Shown here: one piece after another, positions 54,001 through 64,000 of the stretch
How the letters are laid out: every line of letters begins with the position of its first letter
Position numbering within the stretch: the first letter of the stretch is position 1
DNA from: Ifrita kowaldi
Lineage: Eukaryota; Chordata; Aves; Passeriformes; Cinclosomatidae
Reading direction: 5' to 3'
Length of the DNA stretch: 64,000 nucleotides
Assembly: GCA_013398055.1 (NCBI GenBank)
Contig: VZRS01006541.1
Span: forward strand, 301,574-365,573
Program-made: the position numbers and the translations under genes
Notes under the pieces: generated by a model
What the model was told of the DNA's origin: nothing
The model's database searches: none
Seen by the model: the letters and a program-made list of their open reading frames with translations, nothing else

Positions 54001-57000
54001 TTTTCTGAGACAATTAGAGGACAGTGAGACCAGCATGCCTCTGAGAACTCTGGGTTGTTTGCATTGATTAAAAAAGGCATCCAACAAATTCAGCGTTTTA
54101 CATCCTTTTTTGATCAGCAACTGAAGAATTAATTCTTTCATTTTGGGATCCTGAATATGAGAGGAGAAGATTGAGGAAGCCTCCATTTAAATATTTTTAT
54201 GCCTCTCTAAGACTCTATTTCACCTGCAATTGCTTATGATACCAACTGGTAACTGCTGCATCAATACAATTTACTTTGGTTACTTCTTTCCCTCTTTTAA
54301 TTTGCACTTTCTTTTGGAAAAAAAAGGAAGTTTATGAACAAAGTTAATATTTAAATACTGAGTCAATGTTCAAATGCTGTTCTGTTTTATAAGTGTCCTT
54401 GTAATAGCCAGATAATGGTTCAAATGGGTTTTGATGCTTTTCATAGTCTGTGCAGCAGTGCTCATTCAAACAAGTTGCCACTTAAGGCTGCAGTGCCTCT
54501 GGGGAATGCTCAGTGACAGACAATGAAAATAACAATTTGCTAAGTGTATCATTTTCTCTCAACAAAGACGGAATTTTGAAAAATACTTTATATTCTCCCA
54601 GTTGCTCCAGAGGAAGCCAGCTAAATATTTTTTATGGTATTTAGTGAAAACAGGCTTGCCAACATAATCCCCGAATTTTGTTCAGAAGCAAGCTTCCCCT
54701 GTGTGATCAGCCTTTACCTAAACTATCAGTCTACTTGTCCTCCTTTGATCCTTTCCTTTGATGGGACTGCTGAGTCTCCTCTCAGCAACACAACATGTTC
54801 TAGGGTCTGTATAATCAGCTGTAACACACTTTTCATGATCAAAAGGGCTCTTCAGTGCCCATAGATGTACTGTTCTCATGGCCTTTCCTGACAGCTGAAG
54901 ATGCATATCTAGGATGCCTTTCATTCCCTTGAGGGACTGCGGATGTCTGGGGGAAATTAAAGCAGCATTTTAGCTAGTCTCAGGACAGTATTACAGGTCC
55001 CTGGAGCTATAGGTGATATGGGACTCCACCTTTGAGTTAAATGAGTCACTACTCACCCCCTGCTTCAGTTTTGAAAGCAGGCTCAGTGCACTGCAGTAAA
55101 AAGGGTTTGAGAAAGATAAAGGAGAATAGAGAAGTAAAATGGTACATGCAGAAGAGAAAAAGGAGAGGCAGAGAAATTCAAAAGTCTGAGAACAAAGAAA
55201 CAAATCCCAAGCATTGTGTGGAATTTAGAAAGACTGCAATGAGTATTGCCAGGGAATTTCTACTAAAAACAATATTGAAGAGAGGTGGGGATTTGGCACT
55301 CAAGACTCCACTTTCCCCCCTGCTAATACAAGTGATATTAAGAAAAGAAATAACTGACAGAAAAGAAAGAGTTGCTACAACTTAAAGAAATAGGAGCTAC
55401 CTAAAATGTAAGAATTGACATGCAGATGGTCAAATTAATTTTAGAGATTAAAATAAAGTGAGTCCAGTTTAGATGCTCTACTAGAATTTTCACTTAGCTT
55501 GTGAAACAATGGAGAATGTTGTCTTATATCTCTGCCTATTGCAATCAGACAATAGCATGATTATTTGGTAGAGGCTGTAACTATCAAGTATACTGTTAGA
55601 GGTTTGCTCTCAAGAGAAATAAAATTTATGTCAGGAAGAATGACAATTTAATTTTACACACATCAATACTCCTTGCTTGGTGTAGTCTCCTTTCCCAGCA
55701 CAGTACGTTCTATCAAAATAATTTATGTTTTGTATACTGTCTATTGAATTAAGAGTATTTTCAGCTGAGGCAAAGCAATTTTATGAACCCTAGCTTTACA
55801 TTCTTGGGAATACTTCACAATTCAGCACACTGCATATGTAATCACCAATACAGAATAATTTTCTTATAAAAATAAAGGAAGAGATTGTGTGTTCAGATAG
55901 CAGTATAATTTGGCTTTTTTTCTTCATCTAAATACACTTTACTCATACACAGTGGAACATTTTGAAGAGTAGAAGCACTGGTGGTAAACAGAACCTTCAT
56001 CCACATGTCTCAGAGTACTTTAGAAATGAAATTGTCCCCTCTTCCGCAACTGGACAACAAAGAGCTTGCACAAGGTCTTCTCACACGTTGCCCATCACCG
56101 TGGTTACAAGGGCTAGGGACCATTCTCTTTCCATTGCTGGCAATCTGGAATATTGAGGCATAGAAACTTGAACTTGTCTTTCTGTATTTTATTTCTATGG
56201 CCTCTCTGAATGCTAAGAAATGTGTTTCATTTTATGAAGCATAATACAAAACAAACCTGCTCTAAGCAAGTGATTAGTATAAACATATTTTAGATGAACT
56301 GATAATGTCAATAAGCTCTGAAGACTTTGCTTACTTTGTTTTGATTCAAACAGAGCAAAAGTCAAGTATTCACTGTTCTAAATTGTCTCTGAAAATATCT
56401 TTGTATCTATTTTGACAAGCCTTTTCTCAAAGCTAAAATGTTCCCATCAGAATTCACACCCACGATTGTGTTGAAAAGACAATATAAGGAAATAATCAGA
56501 CTCTGCTTCATGAAAATGGATAAACTTATTATATAGCAACCACTTAACAAAATCAAGGTAATTTTTCTCAGGTCTTCTGATTTTAAAATTTTTGAACTGC
56601 TTTTTTAGATTTTTAACAGAATCTTGAAAGCATAGAGTTGGATTTCCTTGCTTTTACTCTCTGTTTTACATGTGATGTTTTAATATATCAGCACAATCAA
56701 GTAAAAATTACTTCCAGCTATATTTCGAATATACAGTCTGATGAATTGAAAACTGGAATAGTTCTTGTTTATAAACTTCTTGTCAATAAAAGTTTATAGG
56801 TTACTTTTAAAATTTTTCTAATATTCATTATATATTCATTATATATATTAATAATATTCATATGTATATGTATCTTTAAGCATTTTAAGATACTAAAAGG
56901 CAAATATCAAATTTCTGAGAGAAGCAAAGTGTTTTCTAAGCTAAAAGAATGGCTAAGAATAACTGGTTGTTACATCTGATCTTTTACTCAGTAGTTTTCA

Positions 57001-57689
57001 CATGCTCCCTACAGACTGCAACCAAAATGAGATGGGTGTACACGGAGTGTGAGAGGTTCCCTTTTCCTTCTGAGTGAATTATTCCCAAGTCTGTGAGGCA
57101 ATAGGAAAGCTATTTTTCACCTACATCAGATGGAAATACATAAATCATACCTGCAAGACATCAGCATCAAGTGATTTCATGGAGATGAACTATAAATCAG
57201 AAAACCTTCATTCTGATTTCAGTTATCATCAGATGCAGTCGATCTATTGAAAATCAGAAATTCAAAGTACTTAGAAATGTATAAAATGCACCACAAACAC
57301 TGATGGAGCTGATAAGATTTTCAGAAGTATTTTCAGATAAGTGTCATCAGGACTTCAAAAAGTAATCAGATCACCTTGTAAACCTGTGATCATTCACTTC
57401 ATTTAGTGTTCCTTTTCTTGTCTCTTAACGGCCAGTTGTACTGAGATATCTGATTTCTGAGAAAGTAGATTCAGATAAGGCACATTTATCCAAACAATGA
57501 TTTTATAGAGAGTTAAACAAGTAGTTCCAGCTCATAGTGAACTGAATATATGTACCTGCCTCAAAGCAAGTATTTGCTTTGACTTAGAAAGGAATTTCAG
57601 GTGTTGTTAAGATGAAGACCATTTTCCTTGTAACTGGCCTGATTTTTAAGTAATATTAATACCAAAAAATAGTAAAAGTAATAAAAAAA
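45064..57689. other. Non-coding unique sequence, no gene recognised
   Basis: AT-rich sequence. The longest open frames (114 codons at 55041-55385 +, 107 at 50888-51211 -, 100 at 50200-50502 +) have no recognisable domain or gene context. A purine-rich stretch lies at about 55100-55210. An AT-only tract at about 56810-56860 contains two tandem ATTCATTATAT units (56823-56844). A segment near 47415-47500 faintly resembles an antisense CR1 3' end but was not called. No RNA gene or intact mobile element is visible. Confidence 0.65.
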
Positions 57690-58456
57690 TTCAAGACGTG
57701 AAAATAAGAATTTTAACAAGGGCAGGTGCTGGATTCTGCACCTGGGATAGGGCAGTCCTGTTTATACATACAGACTGGGGCGTGAGAGGCTGAAGAGCAA
57801 CTCCAAAGAAAGAGACTTGTTGGTTTAGGTTGATGGCAAGTTGAATATGAGTCAGCAGTGCTCTGGTAGACAAAAGGGCCAACCATGTCCTGGAGGCATC
57901 AGGCACAGTGTCACCAGCTGGGCAAGGGAGGGGATTGTCCTGTTCTGCTCTGCTCTTGTACAGCCTTACCTTGAAAATTGTGTGCAGTTTTGGGCACCTC
58001 AGTACAAGAAGACATCAAATTCCAGTTGTCTGGAGAAGGGTGACAAAGATGGTGAGAGGCTCTGAGCACAAAACTTGCCAGGAGTGACTGAGGTCACTTG
58101 GTTAATTCTGCTTGCAGAGCAGAAGGCTGAGGGGTGACCTTATCAGTATACAGCTTCCTCGAGGAGGGCAGCAGAAGGGCAGGTGATGATCTTCTGCCTC
58201 AGGTGACCCACAGTAGGAATGAAGCAGTGTTGGGAGGAGTACAGGCTGAACATTAGGGAAAGGTTCTTCACTGAGATCGTCAGTCTCTGGAACAGGTTGC
58301 CAGGGAAGTGACACCAAACCTATCAGAGTTCAAGGAGTATCTGAGTGTTGCTCTTACTCATAGGACTTAGTTTTGGTCCTTTGAGGAGCTGGGAGTTGGA
58401 ATTGATGATCCTTATGGGTTCCTTCCAATCTGAGATAATCTGTGGTTCTATGACTG
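57690..58456 (+). mobile_element. Old CR1 LINE, ORF2 end and 3' UTR
   Basis: Sense-strand CR1 relic with the blocks in family order: 'aattttaacaagggcaggtg' and 'ggattctgcacctgggatag' (57709-57750), 'acagactggggcgtgagagg' (about 57770-57790), 'aatatgagtcagcagtgctc' (57843-57862), 'ccaaccatgtcctggaggca' (57879-57898), 'gtgtgcagttttgggcacct' (57980-57999), 'agaaggctgaggggtgacct' (58121-58140), 'aggttcttcactgagatcgt' (58261-58280) and 'tctggaacaggttgccaggg' (58286-58305). It ends with 'tccttccaatctgagataat' and TTCTATGA (58447-58454). A partial frame at 57841-58065 still shows family-like residues, but indels and stops break the rest. It is 5' truncated in the C-terminal part of ORF2 and cannot mobilise. 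It is the most complete of the + strand copies. Confidence 0.92.
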
Positions 58457-61400
58457 TGTTATCTAACCAGGGTGTTATTTTCCCCCTAGAACCTGGAGCT
58501 TGAATTGCTATTAGACAAAGATGCTTTCTCATACTTTTACATGGGCTGTGGTTCAACAACCACCAGCCAGAGAATGACTAACATGGACACCAAGAGGTAA
58601 CACTCGAGATAAATCCATACTCAGGATAAGCCTTGAGCAGCAAAAGCATGGTAATTTATGAATTTTTTATATTTGCTGTAAATACTTCTCTGTGATCTGG
58701 AAAGAAGCATTTTTAAGGGTGTCAGTGATTATTCCTTTGAGAAAAGAGAAGACCATGGTAGCAATGCAGCTACTCTTTGGGCAGTCTGGCAACACAAACA
58801 GAACTTGTAGGGTCCATGTTTTCCTCACATGAGGAAAGACAAAGGGTGTGCTCATTGTTTTACATCATAGGTGGAAAAGACTTGGCTCTTGAGTTCATAG
58901 ATGGTACTTTCACACCCCCTCTCTGTTTCCATGAGTCTTCTCAACTGCAGAACTGGTCTGCAAAGTGTGGCAAATGTCCTCTGTTACTCGCACTCCACCT
59001 GTAAGATAAGGTGCAAATGCTTCTCTTCATGCCTTCTGTGCTCTGTAGTTAAAATTGGAGAGAGCAGTATGAGAAGAAAGAGAACCTCATCTGCTCTTTA
59101 CTCCCTTTGTACCAGGACTGGCATTCCTTGTCCAACGCATTTATGCTAAGCTTAATTCAATATTGCTTCTTCATTTGAACTATCGCACTCCCAAGATGAT
59201 GATGGCTTTTGCTCTGATTTTTGATGGAACATGCTGGAAAAAAACCCATGAAAGAGCTTCTGAACAGGCATAAATCTCAGCATTATAGACTGAAATCCTG
59301 AAACATAAATATTTCGGTCTTTTCATAAAAGCAATTGTCTTCCTCTACAAAGGCCAAAATAAACTTGCAAACTTCCATAAAATAGATTTTTTTAAAAAAT
59401 CCTACTGTGTCTTTACAGTGAAACTAAAAAGAGTACTGAAATTATGAAAAGAGGAGATGTGGTTTGTTATCTATTTTTTCAGCTTTTACTATGATATGAT
59501 TAACTATGTAATTAGTAGAGTCATTAATGAAGTTAGAAGAGATCACTCATAAGTGTTTAAAGTACTCTGAACCATTACTGTACAAGTCTTTGAAGGTTAA
59601 TGCATGGGTCTCATTGTGAGATACAGGGATATTCACAAGAGCATAAATTCTTACCCTCAATATCATTTATGGATTTAAGGTGCAGATTAGAAAGTTGAAT
59701 TTTCAAATCTTAATTAGAAAAAAGACGTGCCACTGAGGCATATCCCTGAGGAGGGAATTAGCATGTAAACAAAGCCATTTGACAGTGAGATGGGGCAGTA
59801 AGACATCCTACTTTCCTGCAATGAATACTTTTATGACATTTCAATATGCATGGACAAGGTGCTGGGATCCTTTCTTATGCAAAGCTGCAGTTAGGACCAA
59901 AAAGGCTCAATTCTTGCCCTTCATAAACAAGAAGACAAGCATCAAACATCTTTCTTTCCTTCTGAAAACTTTGCAATTATGGTACGAATGCAATTTTTGT
60001 TGCCAAATTCCAATTACACATAAAATAAATGCAGTCTAACCCCGTTCTGCTACCCCTATCCACTCTTCATTGCATTTTAGAAATTTGCACTCTGACATGT
60101 CAGGACTAGGCTCAGCCAATGGTGCTGAATAGTTCAGATGCTGAGCTCTGAATTAGCTCTAGGTTTTTGACAGTGTTCCCACTTGTGCAGTCACTCCTTT
60201 GCGCATCATTTGAGTTGAAAATGGAAAGGTCACTGTTTGCCAGCCGTGGGAGAAAAGCAGTTAAAGGTTTTCTGAGTAAACTATTGACTATCTTTAAATG
60301 CTATTCAATAGCTGTAAATTTATACTGCCTTCAGGAGCTGTGACTGAAAATTAGAAATGAGTGTGTGGGCTGTGTGCTGTAAGAGGGAGGGAAAGGACAG
60401 CTGGAAAAGTTCCTCCTTGTTCCCATTTTGGGGGACGGTACCACAATCTCCATCACACAATTTGCAGCAGATTTTGCACCTTTTGATGATCTGAATTTCT
60501 ATGGAAAGCAGCACAGTCTAAGTCTCTACCATGAGATTCAAGCCAGTCATGTCTGTCCTGTACCTAAACTTCCACAGATGCTCAAAGGATTAACTGTGCT
60601 CATCCTCATCCTTCCTGCCCTGTGAAGGGGACAGGGAGATCCAAACTTGTTTGTGTTTTCACCTTGTTTTCACCTTAAAAGCCTAGCACAAGGGTTTCTA
60701 TTTTCAGACTTTTAATTAGCGTTCAAAGTATAGTGGAGGAGCCATGATGAGCTACATAATTAAGTGTTTGTGTTTGCAGGGAGCCAAACTCAACCTTTTT
60801 ATGAGACTTACTGATACTCTTTCAGACCAGCAGCACAGTGGGAGGTTTTATGAACCAGAAAGTGGCCAGGCTTTTCTTCAGCTACAACAGATGATCTCAT
60901 AAAATAAATTATTTACCCTGACAAATCTTGCCTCAGCTGTGTGCAGAATATGAATTCTTCCCTGAACTTCTTAACTATACAAAGAATATTAAAGATCATA
61001 TAAGCTTTTAACAGCCTTTCATGAAAAATAAAATCATCTCACAATAAAATAATAGTCTATGATATAGTCAATATACTTTATGTCCTCATGAACTGCAGCA
61101 CAGTGAAGGCAAAGCAAATACAAGACAAGGGGCTACATCTAGAAAAACAAACTATACAAAGGTGTGAGAGTGTTCACTCCTAGACTTTGTGTTATCAACC
61201 CCACCTCCTTGCACACACACAGCACAAGGGAGGGGAGTTTTTAAGGATGGAACCCTTTTTCCATGTTTTATTGTGAACATCAGCAGTTAGTTTTGTTACC
61301 TTTGGGTCAGGCCGCACACATTCCAAACCAAATCAAATGGAAGTTACACCTCAGTGCAACTTCAGTGCATACTAGGTCATATTTTGTTCCTAGTGGTGTC

Positions 61401-64000
61401 ACCATTCTATTTGCAGGAATTCCTGAAAAGTTCTAGTTATGATTATTTTTCTGGTTTCTTCTTTGAAAATATCTTTTTAGTGAAGGGATATAGACAATTA
61501 TATGCCATGACGTATTTCCTCATGCAAAGCATTTTCAGCAAAGCTGGCTAAACAGTAAGTGGTGAGCATTTGGGTCAGTCCATTGCAAAAGAGAATCTTG
61601 AGCTGGCTTGCACATGGTAATGCAGATATTTGGATCCCTCCTTTCTGGAAGCAAACAATCTGTTTCTAAACACCTTAACAGAACAATAAATCAAAATTCA
61701 CTTTCAGCTCTCGTACCTAGGCAGAGGTATACCAATATTCCATAAGCAGAATGTGCATTTATGTTTTAATTGGGAATTACATTCTTGTGTAGAATATTGG
61801 ATGGATTGTAATTTAGAATTCCTATAAGCACTAGCAGACAGTTTTTGGCCTCCTCTCCATACACACATTAGAAAACAAGAGCATCTGTAGCTGTAGCAGA
61901 CAAAAACTCTGCAGAAGATTTTTCAGTCCAAGGATAAAAAAAAAAAAATTAAAAACCATACAATTGTTCAAATGTTCATGTATAAAATAAAAATCAGAAA
62001 AAGCTTTTATGATTCATTTTCAATAAAGAAAATATATTGTTTCATACTTAGCTTCTGGCGATTTTTAAAAATTCCTATCTTAGTTATAAATAGCACATTT
62101 TAGTTTTCCACCAAGAACCTTGGATTGTCCTCTGCTTGAGATATACCATATAAAGGATTAACATTTTTAGTTACACAATGTTGCCATTTTTCTCTTGTAG
62201 CCTAGTTTGAATATACTTCATATTTTACTGCAGTTGTCTGCAATACTCAGTGTGTTCTCAGTACTTGGTAGAAAGAAAAACAAACTTATAGTTCTATTAC
62301 CAGAAAATGTAAGTCCTTGTTTTCTACAGTACATAGCATAAGAAGGGAACTGCAAAAATTCACTGAAAACATAATTTTACTGAAAGAGTGTTCTAGCTAA
62401 ATATTTGGCCAACTGTAATAATGTCAATCTTATCATATTTAAGATGTGAGTCTTTCAAGTTGGGGTTCCTCTGCAGCAGGGAGCTATGGCAGTGTACTAC
62501 TAGCTGAGGGCTAGATTTCAAATTTATAGCAATTAGCAGTAATTAACTCATTGACTTAGTAGCTAACATCTGCCACTGGTAACATTGCTGCTAAATTCTT
62601 GAGTAAATGGTAGGAAGCGCTTACCTGGTGCAACTGTAACGTAATTTTAACAAAACATCCTTAGCTATTTCTGTCTGTGAGGAAAGGGGGCAGATATTCC
62701 AATTTTTCTAGCTATCTACATAGAATCCTACTGAAAAAAAAACCCAACTGAAAATGAAATTTAAAAAAGGAGCAATCCATGCACTAAGATAACTTTCATA
62801 AATGTGGAGCTTCCAGTTTTGAGACAGATTGTCATTATCTATGAATTCTGTCCCCCTAGTAATTAATGACAGTGAAAATCTGTTAGAAAAAACAAAATAG
62901 AAAGTGAAGAATTCATCAAGACTATTTCTGCTGTTTCTGTAAAAGCTGATTAGATAAAATTTTACCATAGAAACCCATTTCTTTCAAAAACATTTGTTTT
63001 GAAATTTACTTTCAAAATATTTATCTTTTAATAGAAATTCTACCTTGTAAAATGTAATTCTATACTACAGTTAGCATTTTGAAATTGAATAATTGAGATT
63101 TTCCTTTAATAACACCCAAATAAGAAATGCTGTATTCTCTTTTGCTTTCAGAACTTAAAACAAGCTTTTGCTTTTAAAAGAAATACTACAGGTAAAGGAA
63201 AGAATCTTTTTCTTATTCTAAATACAATACTCAGTGTTTTGACACATCAAAATCTTCATCCTTGAAGATGCTCTGAACTTTAAAGTTTATCTTTCTATAT
63301 AATAATATTGGATATATAATGGCATACATGAAAAAAAATTTTTTTCCTTGGACAATTAGTTGTGCTCTGAGCCAGTGCTTGGACTAAAAAACTTCCATGG
63401 GTCTCTTCTCATTAACATTTATATGACTCTGTAAAACTTAAAAGCATTCTCCATTATTTTTACCTCCATTGATCCTTGCAGTGAGCACAAGAAAAGTCCA
63501 GTACTATTGATTAGAATAAGGCTTTTTCTCGTCACTTTGGAGTGAAATCCTCTGTAAAACCTCAGGTAAGAGACCTTAAAATATATTTAATGGAAAGGAA
63601 GATGGCACATGGAGCTACTGGAAGAAAGAAAAAAAATAACTATTACAGTTCCAGGACTAGACCATAAAGGTCCAAACTCAGCAAAACAAAAATTGAAGAA
63701 CAGCAAGCATACTTGGCTGGGGAAGAATGGAAGGCACATTGCAAATGTAGTCAGTAGCACAGGCGAAAACACCCTGCAAAAATGTTATTAATGACTTAAG
63801 ACATCGGAGATAGGATAACACTGAGAAATTATACAGGATGTATCTTTTCTTTGAACCCTCTTACCTGGCTGGCTGTGTGCAAATTCTTATCCAGTTGCAT
63901 TGCATGTGTGTACTGATGTTGTCCACTGAGTCAGTCCTAAGTAACACAAGTGTGTGCTATATTTTAGTGGCTTTGCCAAGTTTGGTTTTTTTGGGTTTTT
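58457..64000. other. Non-coding unique sequence, no gene recognised
   Basis: AT-rich sequence to the window end. Open frames do not exceed about 86 codons (59779-60039 +, 62708-62968 -) and none has a recognisable product. Runs of 10-13 A's occur near 61937. The final bases are T/G-rich ('ttggtttttttgggttttt'), with no element attached. I see no RNA gene, tandem array or mobile element. Confidence 0.65.

Noticed and set aside
1..64000. Host protein-coding exons, tRNA or rRNA genes, CRISPR arrays, operons, ribosome binding sites
   Set aside because: No frame or structure met a reasonable standard. The window has vertebrate CR1 repeats and eukaryotic composition, so prokaryotic features are not expected, and short exons cannot be called safely without alignment or transcripts.

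Overview
This window looks like gene-poor, non-coding DNA from a vertebrate genome, most likely a bird (other sauropsids not excluded). It is AT-rich, CpG-poor and dense in stop codons, and no open frame looks like a conserved protein. The only clear coding relics belong to CR1 non-LTR retrotransposons, the dominant interspersed repeat of birds, turtles and crocodilians. Their 3' ends carry the family's hallmark octamer (ATTCTRTG). The window is best read as intergenic or deep intronic DNA. I found no supportable host exon, RNA gene, CRISPR array or bacterial feature.

Layout. 1-7.1 kb: unique AT-rich sequence. 7.15-7.21 kb: a short CR1 3' tail. 7.2-15.05 kb: unique. 15.06-15.48 kb: an old, internally deleted CR1 on the + strand. 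15.5-30.5 kb: unique, with one weak candidate for an ancient CR1/L3-type relic near 20.5-20.8 kb. 30.5-31.44 kb: the best preserved CR1, on the - strand, with a 267-codon open frame from the C-terminal part of ORF2 and a degenerate octamer tail. 30.645-34.203 kb: a 1,779-base unit present twice in direct orientation, separated by a single N. The copies differ at only two positions, and the second starts inside the CR1. This is much more likely an unmerged contig overlap than real biology. 34.83-34.91 kb: a 28-bp tandem repeat. 37.27-37.79 kb: another old CR1 (+). 40.65-41.17 kb: a locally GC-rich patch of unknown nature. 43.956-44.115 kb: an array mixing the pentamers TTCCC and GCACC that runs into a 909-base assembly gap (44,116-45,024). 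The gap is followed by a TTTTTA hexamer array. 45.1-57.7 kb: unique. 57.69-58.46 kb: an old CR1 (+). 58.5-64 kb: unique.

No genes act together here. What the window records is retrotransposon decay (one - strand and four + strand CR1 copies, all 5' truncated), simple-repeat growth, and two assembly defects. The most useful results are the probable false duplication and the G-rich (on the - strand) pentamer array that breaks the assembly. I saw no convincing new biological system.
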